A DNA stretch of 64,000 nt from DATJFQ01 sp035492775 (GTDB taxonomy: Bacteria > Acidobacteriota > Vicinamibacteria > Vicinamibacterales > 2-12-FULL-66-21). The notes under the pieces were generated by a model, which did no database searches, was not told the origin of the DNA, and worked only from the letters and a program-made list of their open reading frames with translations. Positions within the stretch are counted from its first letter, which is position 1. Every line of letters begins with the position of its first letter. The stretch is taken from assembly GCA_035492775.1 (NCBI GenBank), contig DATJIW010000063.1, positions 1-64,000 on the forward strand. The letters run 5' to 3'. Below, one piece after another: positions 8,135-16,406 of this stretch. A program made the translations under genes and the position numbers.

Positions 8135-9630
8135 TGGATGAAGTCCCAGGCCTGTACCCGTATACCCGCGGAATTCAGCCCACCATGTACCGTGGCCGCC
8201 TCTGGACGATGCGGCAGTACGCCGGCTTCGGAACCGCGGCCGAGTCCAACCGGCGCTACCACTACCTGCTGAGCCAGGGCGTCAGCGGCCTCAGCGTCGC
8301 CTTCGACCTGCCGACCCAGATGGGCTACGACTCGGACCACCCGCTGGCCGACGGCGAGGTCGGCCGGGTCGGGGTCGCCATCGACTCGCTGGCAGACATG
8401 GAGCAGCTCTTTCGAGGCATTCCGCTCGAAACGGTCTCCACGTCGATGACGATCAACGCGACGGCAATCGTGCTCCTCGCCCTATACGTCGCGGTCGGTC
8501 GGCGGCAGGGCGCGGCCGAAGCGGGTCTCTCGGGCACGATTCAAAACGACATCCTCAAGGAATACGTCGCGCGCGGCACCTACATCTATCCGCCGCGCCC
8601 CTCGCTCCGGATTGTCACGGACATCTTCGCGTATTGCGAACGCGCGCTTCCGAAGTGGAACCCGATCTCGATCAGCGGCTATCACATTCGCGAAGCCGGC
8701 TCCACGGCCGTGCAGGAGGTCGCCTTCACGTTTGCCGACGGCATCGCGTACGTCGAGGCGGCGATTGCCGCCGGACTCGACGTCAACGATTTCGGACAGC
8801 GGCTTTCGTTCTTCTTCAATGCGCACAACGACTTCATCGAGGAGATCGCGAAGTTCCGCGCCGCCCGCCGGCTGTGGGCGCAGATCATGAAAGAACGCTT
8901 CGCGGCGACGCACCCGCGCGCGCAGCAGCTCCGCTTTCATACGCAGACGGCCGGCAGCACACTCACCGCGCAGCAGCCCGACAACAACATCGTCCGGGTC
9001 GCCTTGCAGGCGCTGTCCGCCGTGCTCGGCGGGACGCAGTCGCTCCACTGCAACGGGCGTGACGAAGCGCTTGCGCTGCCGACGGAAGAGTCCGCGCGGA
9101 TCGCGCTTCGCACGCAGCAGATCATCGCGTTCGAGAGCGGCGTGGCCAACACCATCGATCCGGGCGGCGGCTCCTACGTGCTCGAGGAGCAGACGGAGCG
9201 GATCGAGCGCGAGGCGCGCGCGCTCATCGAACGCATCGATGCGCTCGGCGGCACGCTCGCGTCGATCGAATCCGGATTCATCCAGCGTGAGATCCAGGAC
9301 GCCGCGTACATCGCCCAGCAGCGCGTCGATTCCGGGGAAAACGTCGTCGTCGGGGTGAACCGGTTCGAGGCAGGCGGGGAGGCCTCGATCGAGACGCTCC
9401 GGATAGATCCGCAGATCGAAGTGCGACAGAAGGCGGCCGTCAACGACGTCCGTCGGCAACGCGACGGCAACGCATGGCGATCAGCGATCGACGCGGTGAC
9501 CTCCGCGGCCCGGGGCACCGACAACCTGGTGCCGCCGATCATCGCGGCGGTCGAGGCGAACGCCACCGTCGGTGAGATCTCCGATGCACTGCGCGGCGTG
9601 TTCGGCGAGCACAGAGAAATCGATACGTAG
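8134..9630 (+). CDS. Methylmalonyl-CoA mutase large (alpha) subunit, catalytic domain only
   Basis: Adenosylcobalamin-dependent mutase domain (498 residues) that interconverts methylmalonyl-CoA and succinyl-CoA. Substrate-site residues typical of methylmalonyl-CoA mutase rather than isobutyryl-CoA mutase are present: Tyr29 in RQYAGF (Tyr89 in the Propionibacterium numbering) and Arg147 in KEYVAR (Arg207). The catalytic His is His184 in SGYHIREAG. The C-terminal B12-binding domain is absent, so a separate small subunit must be encoded elsewhere. The N-terminus is short for the family (starts just before YPYTRGIQPTMY); an in-frame TGA at 8122 prevents extension. No clear ribosome-binding site precedes the ATG. 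The OppD gene follows 32 bases downstream. Confidence 0.9.
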   Translation: MDEVPGLYPYTRGIQPTMYRGRLWTMRQYAGFGTAAESNRRYHYLLSQGVSGLSVAFDLPTQMGYDSDHPLADGEVGRVGVAIDSLADMEQLFRGIPLETVSTSMTINATAIVLLALYVAVGRRQGAAEAGLSGTIQNDILKEYVARGTYIYPPRPSLRIVTDIFAYCERALPKWNPISISGYHIREAGSTAVQEVAFTFADGIAYVEAAIAAGLDVNDFGQRLSFFFNAHNDFIEEIAKFRAARRLWAQIMKERFAATHPRAQQLRFHTQTAGSTLTAQQPDNNIVRVALQALSAVLGGTQSLHCNGRDEALALPTEESARIALRTQQIIAFESGVANTIDPGGGSYVLEEQTERIEREARALIERIDALGGTLASIESGFIQREIQDAAYIAQQRVDSGENVVVGVNRFEAGGEASIETLRIDPQIEVRQKAAVNDVRRQRDGNAWRSAIDAVTSAARGTDNLVPPIIAAVEANATVGEISDALRGVFGEHREIDT

Positions 9631-9662
9631 ATCATGCATCTCGCGCGGGAGCGCTTCGAGTC

Positions 9663-10526
9663 GTGACAGATCCCGCCGCCCCGACCCGCGGCGCGGCCGA
9701 AACAGCCGTCTCCGGCAGCGCTCCCCTGCTGTCGGTGGACCATCTGACGGCGGCGTTCGAGACCGACGGGGAGAGCGTTGAAGCCGTCAGCGGCGTCAGC
9801 TTCGACGTGAATGCCGGCGAGACCGTCTGCCTGGTGGGAGAATCCGGCGCCGGAAAATCAGTCGTCGCGCGATCGATCATCAATCTGCTGCCTTCTGGCG
9901 GCCGCATTACGTCCGGGCGCATCGTCTTCGAAGGACGCGACCTTCGAGTACTCGACGAACGAGCGATGCAACGCATCCGCGGCGCGGCGATTGGTTACGT
10001 CTTCCAGGAACCCATGACGGCGCTGAATCCCGTCTTTACGATCGGACGCCAGATCGAGGAGACGCTGGCCGTCCACGGGGTTGCCCGCGGACGCGAGGCG
10101 GCATCGCTCGCGATCGACTGGCTCCGCGCGGTCAGCACGCCCGCTCCGGAGCGCTGCGCCCGCGAGTACCCGCACGAGCTATCGGGAGGCCTGCGTCAGC
10201 GCGCGCTGATCGCGATGGCCCTGGCCTGCAATCCCCGCCTGCTCATCGCCGACGAACCGACAACGGCGCTCGACGTGACAATCCAGGCGCAGATCCTCGA
10301 TCTCCTGCGCGATCTGCGTCGGCGTCTCGGACTCGCTCTGCTCCTCATCACGCACGATCTCGGAGTCGTGGCGGAGATGGCCGACCGCGTCGTCGTCATG
10401 CAGGCCGGGCGCGTCGTCGAACAGGCCGACGTCCGACGCCTCTTCCGGCATCCCAATCACGCGTATACGCAGCGACTGCTCGCAATGGCCTCCGGACCCG
10501 CGGCGGCGCAGCCGCCCCGCAGCTGA
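9663..10526 (+). CDS. Oligopeptide/dipeptide ABC transporter ATP-binding protein (OppD/DppD type)
   Basis: Cytoplasmic ATPase of a peptide/nickel-type importer, 287 residues. Walker A is GESGAGKS, the signature is LSGGLRQR, Walker B is LLIADEP, and the switch His is in LLITHDLG. The start is GTG at 9663; a GGGAG lies upstream at loose spacing. Its stop overlaps the OppF start by one base, so the two ATPases are made together. No permease or substrate-binding protein gene is in the window, so partners are unlinked or this pair drives a remote transporter. Confidence 0.88.
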   Translation: MTDPAAPTRGAAETAVSGSAPLLSVDHLTAAFETDGESVEAVSGVSFDVNAGETVCLVGESGAGKSVVARSIINLLPSGGRITSGRIVFEGRDLRVLDERAMQRIRGAAIGYVFQEPMTALNPVFTIGRQIEETLAVHGVARGREAASLAIDWLRAVSTPAPERCAREYPHELSGGLRQRALIAMALACNPRLLIADEPTTALDVTIQAQILDLLRDLRRRLGLALLLITHDLGVVAEMADRVVVMQAGRVVEQADVRRLFRHPNHAYTQRLLAMASGPAAAQPPRS

Positions 10527-11404
10527 TGCCCCTGCTGGAGGTTCGTCATCTTACGAAGGAGTTCACCAGGGACAACGGTCTCTTGCGACGCGCGTCCAGC
10601 GTGCGCGCCGTCGATGACGTCAGCTTTTCGATCGAACGAGGCGAGACGTTCGGGCTGGTCGGCGAATCCGGCAGCGGCAAGACGACGACTGCGCGATGCA
10701 TTCTGCGGCTGATCGAACCGACGTCGGGAGAGATCTCCTATGACGGCATCGACATCCTGACGCTTCCGCGCGCCGGCATGCGGCGGCTGCGGCGCCGGAT
10801 GCAGATCGTGTTTCAGGACCCGTACTCGTCGTTGAATCCCAGGATGCGAGCGGGCGCGATCGTCGAAGAGCCGCTCATCGTCCATCGAACGGGGGGACGC
10901 GATGAACGACGCGCGCGCGTGCGGGAATTGTTCGAGCTGGTCGGGCTCGACCCTCGTTATGTCTCGCGCCGGCCGGATGAATTCAGCGGCGGCGAGCGTC
11001 AGCGGATCGGTCTCGCGCGAGCGCTCGCGCTGAACCCGTCATTCATCGTTGCCGACGAACCCGTCTCGGCGCTCGATGTGTCGATTCAGAGCCAGATCGT
11101 CGAGCTGTTCATGCAGCTGCGCGCGAGGCTGGGGCTGACGTATCTCTTCATCGCGCACGATCTCAAGCTCGTCGAACGGATCTGCGGACGGGTCGCCGTG
11201 ATGTATGCGGGGCGGATTCTCGAGATGGGGGGGACCGCGCGCGTGTTCGGCGCGCCCAGACATCCGTATACCAACGCGCTGCTCTCAGCGATTCCAATCG
11301 CAGATCCGGACGCGCGGCGTCAACGGATCCCGCTGGATGTCAGGTCGTTCGACCGTGCAGCGCCGCTCCGCGAGGTCGAACCGGGTCACTATGCCGCAAT
11401 ATAG
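10526..11404 (+). CDS. Oligopeptide/dipeptide ABC transporter ATP-binding protein (OppF/DppF type)
   Basis: Second ATPase of the pair, 292 residues. It carries Walker A GESGSGKT, the OppF-typical QIVFQDPYSSLNPRM stretch, signature FSGGERQR, Walker B FIVADEP and His in FIAHDLK. The C-terminal HPYTNALLSAIP segment is also typical of OppF. It forms a heterodimeric ATPase with the upstream gene, with which it overlaps by one base. It ends about 40 bases before a convergent MacB-like ATPase gene. Substrate unknown because no permease or binding protein is linked. Confidence 0.88.
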   Translation: MPLLEVRHLTKEFTRDNGLLRRASSVRAVDDVSFSIERGETFGLVGESGSGKTTTARCILRLIEPTSGEISYDGIDILTLPRAGMRRLRRRMQIVFQDPYSSLNPRMRAGAIVEEPLIVHRTGGRDERRARVRELFELVGLDPRYVSRRPDEFSGGERQRIGLARALALNPSFIVADEPVSALDVSIQSQIVELFMQLRARLGLTYLFIAHDLKLVERICGRVAVMYAGRILEMGGTARVFGAPRHPYTNALLSAIPIADPDARRQRIPLDVRSFDRAAPLREVEPGHYAAI

Positions 11405-11420
11405 TTCTTATGTTCCCAGT

Positions 11421-11435
11421 CGCCGGGATCCGGCG
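11421..11435. terminator. Short GC hairpin between convergent ABC ATPase genes
   Basis: Perfect inverted repeat CGCCGG-GAT-CCGGCG in the 39-base gap between the OppF-type and MacB-type genes. There is no T-run, so intrinsic termination would be weak; a role as RNA end-stabiliser is possible. Confidence 0.3.
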
Positions 11436-11443
11436 TTCGCCGT

Positions 11444-12136
11444 TCACCGAGCCGCCGCGGCTGCGCCGGCGACGTCTTTCTCGACCTGGCCGTCGCGGAT
11501 GTGAATGACGCGATGCGCGTAAGCGGCGATGTCGGCCTCGTGCGTGACGAGCACGATCGTATTGCCATTCTTGTGCAGGCGGTCGAACACGGCCATGATC
11601 TCGACGCCTGTTTTCGAGTCCAGATTGCCCGTGGGCTCGTCCGCCAGCAGGATCGACGGATCGTTGACCAGCGCGCGCGCGATGGCCACGCGCTGCCGCT
11701 GTCCACCTGACAGCTCGTTCGGGCGGTGTGATGCGCGCGAGGTCAGCTCCACTTTCTCGAGGGCCTGTCTGGCGCGTTCCTGGCGGTCCTTCGAAGACAC
11801 TCCCGCATAGACGAGCGGCAACTCCACGTTGTGCAGCGCCGTCGCGCGCGGCAGCAGGTTGAAGGTCTGAAACACGAAACCGATCTCTTCGTTGCGGATT
11901 CGCGCGAGCTCATCGTCGTTCATCGCAGCGACCTCCTTGCCGTTGAGGAGATAGCTGCCCTTGGTCGGGGTATCGAGACACCCGATGAGATTCATGAGCG
12001 TCGATTTTCCGGAGCCTGACGGACCCATGATCGCGACGTACTCGCCGCGATCGATATTGATGTTGACGCCGCGCAGCGCGTGGATCTCCTCCGAACCCAT
12101 CACGTAGGTTTTCCAGAGATCCTGCGTTTCAATCAT
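11444..12136 (-). CDS. MacB/LolD-type ABC transporter ATP-binding protein
   Basis: A 230-residue ATPase of the MacB/LolD/FtsE class, which powers mechanotransmission permeases that export macrolides, peptides or lipoproteins. Walker A GPSGSGKST, signature LSGGQRQR, Walker B LLADEP followed by TGNLDS, and the VTHEAD His are all present. Family starts align with MIETQDLW at 12136; a GGATGG about seven bases upstream supports it, although in-frame ATGs at 12142, 12148 and 12160 exist. It follows the MshI-like gene by 25 bases. No FtsX/MacB permease is linked in the window. The alanine-rich tail is not conserved. Confidence 0.85.
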   Translation of the reverse strand: MIETQDLWKTYVMGSEEIHALRGVNINIDRGEYVAIMGPSGSGKSTLMNLIGCLDTPTKGSYLLNGKEVAAMNDDELARIRNEEIGFVFQTFNLLPRATALHNVELPLVYAGVSSKDRQERARQALEKVELTSRASHRPNELSGGQRQRVAIARALVNDPSILLADEPTGNLDSKTGVEIMAVFDRLHKNGNTIVLVTHEADIAAYAHRVIHIRDGQVEKDVAGAAAAAR

Positions 12137-12161
12137 TCCCATAGCCATCCAATCTAACAAA

Positions 12162-13337
12162 TCATCGCGAACCGAGCCGGATCCGCAGGTCGGCCCCTGC
12201 GCCGTCTGTGAACGCCACGTAACCCGGTTCGATTTCGGTCACCCGCCACCGGCCGACGGCGTCTCCGACTTTGACGATCCGGCCGTCGACAAGGGCAATA
12301 CGCCGGTCCGGCGACGTCAGGATCGCGCTGACCTGCGGCAACCCCGCCGGGGATACAGACGACAAACTACCGGCCGGGGTTTCCTCTACTCCGTTCGCCG
12401 CCTGGGGGTCCTGAGGGGCCGGAAGCCGTATATCCGCCGGCGTCCTGACGAGTGGTGGTATCTCCCGTGCTGGCGCCGGCGCAGATGGATGCGTCTGCCA
12501 CCACACGCCGCCCGCCGAGAGAGCAGCGGCCGTGGCGATTCCACCGACGGAAGCCGCGTGCACGCGTACCCAGGTCTTGCGCGGACGCGGATTTCGAGCC
12601 ATGGCTCCCGCGACCGCCAGGCGGATCGCCGGCGCCAGTTCGGCGGCGCTCTCCCAAACCGGCGGGGCGATCTTCATACCGTCAGCAGAATCGAGCGTCT
12701 CGACTTCGACGTCCAGTTCTTCGATGAGCGGCATCGTGAGCGATCGCAGCTCCGGCAAATCTCCGCAGGTGATGATGCCGTCGACGTCGGCGTCTTCCGT
12801 TTTCGCGGCTCGCATTGCGCGACGCAGCTCGGGCGCGAGGAACGCGACGAGCGAGTACCGCTGCAGGAGCGTCGAGTGGCTGCCGAACGCCCCGACCCTC
12901 GAGTCCCAGGCGAACGAGTGCGAGTAGAACAGGCGACCGGGCTGCATCACGACCATCGCCACGTGGCTTCGGTTGACTGCGGCCCACAAGAGCGTCGCGT
13001 CGAAGCGGGGACGCCGCGTGCGGCCGAGGGCAGCCAGGGCGTCACAGGGGGAAACGACGCGCTCGACATGAAAGCCCGCGGCGGTCAGCGGCTGAACGGC
13101 TGGCGACGTTTCCCCGGGCGGGGTAGTGCGGCTGTCCCACAGGACGACGCGCGCCCTGCGTGGCAAGTCGAGCATGCCTCGCGCCTGCTCGAGTGCGCGC
13201 GTGAAGCCGCCCATTCCGGGTACGGCTTCGCGATCGAGCCGCTCGATCGCATCCACGGTGACCGTCGTACCGTGCACGCTCGTCCCGACCAGCGTACCCA
13301 TGTCGTCGGCGAGTTCAATGGAAGTGAGTCGGGACAT
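12162..13337 (-). CDS. MSHA-biogenesis-like protein: PilM/MshI-type domain fused to a PilP/MshK-type domain
   Basis: A 391-residue, single-pass inner-membrane protein. Residues 1-250 resemble the actin-like PilM/MshI/GspL fold in layout (GTSVHGTTVTV at the N-terminus, a central AAVNRSHVAMVVMQPGRL strand pair, and a late DSADGMK loop). A membrane helix spans about 261-281, then a Pro/Ala-rich periplasmic linker, then a C-terminal module from 334 on (AILTSPDRRIALVDGRIVKV) that looks like the GspC/PilP/MshK pilotin-like domain. Together these would link the cytoplasmic side of a type IV pilus/type II secretion machine to its secretin. A MshM-like ATPase and a secretin-like protein lie just upstream, separated by acsA. 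The domain calls rest on pattern only. Confidence 0.6.
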   Translation of the reverse strand: MSRLTSIELADDMGTLVGTSVHGTTVTVDAIERLDREAVPGMGGFTRALEQARGMLDLPRRARVVLWDSRTTPPGETSPAVQPLTAAGFHVERVVSPCDALAALGRTRRPRFDATLLWAAVNRSHVAMVVMQPGRLFYSHSFAWDSRVGAFGSHSTLLQRYSLVAFLAPELRRAMRAAKTEDADVDGIITCGDLPELRSLTMPLIEELDVEVETLDSADGMKIAPPVWESAAELAPAIRLAVAGAMARNPRPRKTWVRVHAASVGGIATAAALSAGGVWWQTHPSAPAPAREIPPLVRTPADIRLPAPQDPQAANGVEETPAGSLSSVSPAGLPQVSAILTSPDRRIALVDGRIVKVGDAVGRWRVTEIEPGYVAFTDGAGADLRIRLGSR

Positions 13338-13406
13338 TCGGTCGTCCGTTGTCCGTCGTGCGGGGCCCGTCGTTCGCGGTCCGTCCTCGTTCGCGTCCGG
13401 CCGGAT

Positions 13407-15353
13407 TCACTCGCGTTCCTCGTACTCCGTCTTCAGCCTCGCGACGACGCCGGGGTCCGCGAGCGTTGTCGTATCGCCGAGCGCTTTACCCTGCGCGATG
13501 TCGCGCAGTAGACGGCGCATGATTTTGCCGGAACGCGTCTTGGGCAGATCTGCGGCGAAGAGAACCTGATCCGGCCGAGCGATCGCGCCGATCTTGTGCA
13601 CGACATGCGCCTTGAGCTCGTCGGCGAGGCGTTCGGACGGTTTCGATCCCTCCTTGAGCGTGACGAACGCGGCGATCGCCTGCCCTTTGATCTCGTGCGG
13701 CCGTCCGACGACGGCGGCTTCGGCGACGCGGGGATCGTCGACGAGCGCACTCTCGACTTCCATCGTACCAAGGCGGTGGCCGGCGACGTTCAACACGTCG
13801 TCGACGCGGCCGAGCAGCCAGTAAAAGCCGTCTTCGTCGATGCGTGCGCCGTCGCCGGTGAAGTACGCTCCGTCGGCACACTGGCTGAAGTACTGGCGGA
13901 TGAACCGCTCCTCGTCGCCGTAGATGCCGCGCAGCATCGCGGGCCATGGCTTCGTGAGGACCAGGAGTCCGCCGCCTTCGTTCACGCGCTCACCCTGCTG
14001 GTTGCGTACTTCCGGGCTGACACCTGGAAATGGCCGCGTCGCGGATCCGGGCTTCGTGCTCGTCAGCCCGGGCAGCGGCGTGATCATGATCATGCCCGTT
14101 TCGGTCTGCCACCAGGTGTCGACGATCGGGCATCGTTCGCGCCCGACGTGCAGGTGATACCAGACCCATGCCTCCGGATTGATCGGCTCGCCGACGGAGC
14201 CGAGCAGGCGAAGCGTCGAGAGATCGTGACGCTGGGGCCACTCGGGACCGCATCGCATGAAGCTGCGGATGGCGGTCGGCGCGGTATAGAAGATCGTGAC
14301 GCCGTGTCGATCGACCATTTCCCAGAGTCGATCCTTCTGCGGCCAGTCTGGCGCGCCTTCATACATCACGACCGTCGCGCCGTTCGCGAGCGGGCCGTAG
14401 ACGACGTAGCTGTGGCCGGTGACCCATCCGATGTCAGCGGTGCACCAGTACACGTCGTCATCTCGCAAGTCGAACACCCATTTGGTCGTCGCGTAAACGC
14501 CGGTGAGGTATCCGCCGGTCGTATGAACGATGCCCTTCGGCTTGCCCGTGGTGCCGGACGTGTAGAGGATGTAGAGCATGTCCTCCGCGTCCATCCGCTC
14601 CGGTTCACAGTCGAGCGGCGCGTGGTGCATGAGGCTGTGGAACCAGTGGTCGCGTCCTTCCTGGAGATCAACGGGAATCGGCGCGCCAGCCTGGCGCTGC
14701 ACGACGACAACGTGTTTGATCGAGGGCGTCTCGCGCAGGGCTTCGTCCGCCATCTGCTTCAAGGGCACGATGTGGCCTCGGCGATAGCCGCCGTCGGCCG
14801 TCACGAGCAGCACCGCTTGCGCGTCGTTGATGCGATCGCGGAGCGACTCGGCGCTGAACCCGCCGAAGACCACGCTGTGGATGGCGCCGATGCGCGCGCA
14901 GGCCAGCATAGCAATCGCGAGTTCCGGAATCAGCGGCAGATACAGCGCCACGCGATCGCCGCGTTTCACGCCGAGCGACTTGAGCACGTTGGCGAAGGCG
15001 CTCACCTGGCGATAGAGATCCCAGTAGGTCAGCGTGCGTCGGTCGCCGGGCTCTCCTTCCCAGACGATGGCTGCCTTGTTGCGCCGCGGGCCGCCGAGAT
15101 GTCGATCGAGACAGTTGACGCTCGCGTTCAGCTTGCCGCCGACGAACCATTTCGCGTGCGGCGGCTGCCACTCGAGGACGCGGGTCCAGGGCTCGAACCA
15201 TTCCAACTCCCTGGCGAAAGACGCCCAGAATGCCTGCGGATCCTTGTCGGCGCGCTCGTATACCGCCGGGTCGGTGACCCACGCGGTTTTGCGCCAGGTT
15301 TCGGAAGGAGGGAACCGCCGGTCCTCGCTCAACAGCGCGTCGATTTCATTCAT
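13407..15353 (-). CDS. acsA: Acetyl-CoA synthetase (AMP-forming)
   Basis: Cytoplasmic enzyme converting acetate, CoA and ATP to acetyl-CoA, AMP and pyrophosphate. At 648 residues it matches family length. Visible motifs are the AMP-binding P-loop YTSGTTGKPKG, WWQTETGMIMITP in the adenylate/acetate pocket, the TGDGARID hinge region and the C-terminal SGKIMRRLLRD, whose lysine is catalytic and normally controlled by acetylation. The N-terminus (WVTDPAVYERA, then FWASFARELEWFEPW) is the ACAS_N domain. It sits between the two halves of a pilus/secretion-like gene set on the same strand and has no evident functional link to it. Confidence 0.96.
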   Translation of the reverse strand: MNEIDALLSEDRRFPPSETWRKTAWVTDPAVYERADKDPQAFWASFARELEWFEPWTRVLEWQPPHAKWFVGGKLNASVNCLDRHLGGPRRNKAAIVWEGEPGDRRTLTYWDLYRQVSAFANVLKSLGVKRGDRVALYLPLIPELAIAMLACARIGAIHSVVFGGFSAESLRDRINDAQAVLLVTADGGYRRGHIVPLKQMADEALRETPSIKHVVVVQRQAGAPIPVDLQEGRDHWFHSLMHHAPLDCEPERMDAEDMLYILYTSGTTGKPKGIVHTTGGYLTGVYATTKWVFDLRDDDVYWCTADIGWVTGHSYVVYGPLANGATVVMYEGAPDWPQKDRLWEMVDRHGVTIFYTAPTAIRSFMRCGPEWPQRHDLSTLRLLGSVGEPINPEAWVWYHLHVGRERCPIVDTWWQTETGMIMITPLPGLTSTKPGSATRPFPGVSPEVRNQQGERVNEGGGLLVLTKPWPAMLRGIYGDEERFIRQYFSQCADGAYFTGDGARIDEDGFYWLLGRVDDVLNVAGHRLGTMEVESALVDDPRVAEAAVVGRPHEIKGQAIAAFVTLKEGSKPSERLADELKAHVVHKIGAIARPDQVLFAADLPKTRSGKIMRRLLRDIAQGKALGDTTTLADPGVVARLKTEYEERE

Positions 15354-15457
15354 ACGCGCGATTGTAGCCCGCCGGGCGAGGCCACAGAGCGCGGTCGCTG
15401 CGCGAAGCCGGGAGAGCCGGGAGAGTTATTTCACTGAGAGGCCCCGGAGGGCTGGCT

Positions 15458-15498
15458 GTCCCCATTTTTTGCGAAAAATGGGGACTGTCCCCTTTTTT
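15458..15498. repeat. REP-like palindromic element with bidirectional terminator structure
   Basis: Two overlapping palindromes. The first is a perfect 12-base inverted repeat, GTCCCCATTTTT (15458-15469) and AAAAATGGGGAC (15474-15485), around a TGCG loop. The second, GGGGAC-T-GTCCCC (15480-15492), is flanked by an A-run on one side and a T-run on the other, so it has the form of an intrinsic terminator on both strands. It lies between the ExeA-like gene and acsA. The look is that of dispersed REP/BIME-type intergenic elements. Confidence 0.6.
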
Positions 15499-15510
15499 CG
15501 TTGCTGACCA

Positions 15511-16374
15511 TCACCGGGCCCAGGCGAGCAGCAGCCGTCCGGGGCGCGCGAGATCGAGCGACTCCGCGGCGCCGTCGACGTGGCAGGACAGGACGCGATT
15601 GGTGCGGTCCTCGTACGCGTTGAACAGCGAACGACCGCACAACGCGTTGACGAGCCGCGGTACGCCGAGCGTGCAGCCATGGACTGCTGCAACCGCACCG
15701 CGGGAGAACGAGACGCCCGCGCCCCCCGCAACGGCAAGCCGATGGCTGATGTAGGCAGACGTCTCGTCGCGCGACAGCGGCTTCAGCTCGCACCTCGTCG
15801 AGATGAAGCGGTGAGGCCTGGTCCTGCCCGATCCGCTGAGCGCGTCGCGAAGGTTGGTCCGGCTCGCGAGCACGACCTGCAGCAGCGTCTCATTCTGCCC
15901 TTCGACGCTCGACAGCGCCCGGATCTGTGCCAGGCGCGCGGGCGGCAGATCCTGCGCATCGTCAATCACGAGCAGCGCGTGCGCGCCGAGCGGCTGCAGC
16001 GACAGCAGGAACGCGCGAATCGTATCGATCATCGCCGCTTTCGTGGCGGAGGCCAGCTGCCCGCGCCGCACCTGGTCGCGCGACACGAGGCCGAACTGCT
16101 GCAGGATGACGCGCAGCAGTTCCTCATCGGAGACGAGCGGGTCGAGCACGAGCGCTGCGACGACCGTGCGGTCCGCGCGTTCGAGAATCGCGCGGCACAG
16201 CGTAGTCTTGCCCGTCCCGATCTGACCCGTGATGGCGACGAACCCTTCGCGGCGGCCGAGCGCGTACTGCACCAGCTCGAACGCGCTTGCGTGCGAAGCG
16301 CTGCGGAAGTGGTACTTCGGATCCGTTGTGAGGCCGAACGGATTCTCGGAAAACCCGTAATAGTCCTCGTACAT
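15511..16374 (-). CDS. ExeA/MshM-type AAA ATPase of a secretion or pilus system
   Basis: A 287-residue AAA ATPase like ExeA/GspA and MshM, which help assemble a secretin or pilus through the cell wall. The N-terminus MYEDYYGFSENPF is the classic ExeA start. Walker A is GQIGTGKTT (50-58), Walker B ALLVIDDAQ, and a sensor arginine region is in LASRTNLRD. The C-terminal peptidoglycan-binding part of long ExeA proteins is absent, making it MshM-like. The ATG at 16374 has GGGGACGG upstream and follows the secretin-like gene by 32 bases, so the pair is an operon. A palindromic element after its stop may end the transcript before acsA. Confidence 0.85.
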   Translation of the reverse strand: MYEDYYGFSENPFGLTTDPKYHFRSASHASAFELVQYALGRREGFVAITGQIGTGKTTLCRAILERADRTVVAALVLDPLVSDEELLRVILQQFGLVSRDQVRRGQLASATKAAMIDTIRAFLLSLQPLGAHALLVIDDAQDLPPARLAQIRALSSVEGQNETLLQVVLASRTNLRDALSGSGRTRPHRFISTRCELKPLSRDETSAYISHRLAVAGGAGVSFSRGAVAAVHGCTLGVPRLVNALCGRSLFNAYEDRTNRVLSCHVDGAAESLDLARPGRLLLAWAR

Positions 16375-16406
16375 CGTTGTCCGTCCCCGAGCCCTGAGCT
16401 CCTGGC

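Noticed and set aside
13596..15437. 613-codon open frame on the plus strand antisense to acsA
   Set aside because: It mirrors acsA codon for codon, has no family motifs, and acsA on the other strand is complete with all active-site motifs. High GC content creates such frames.
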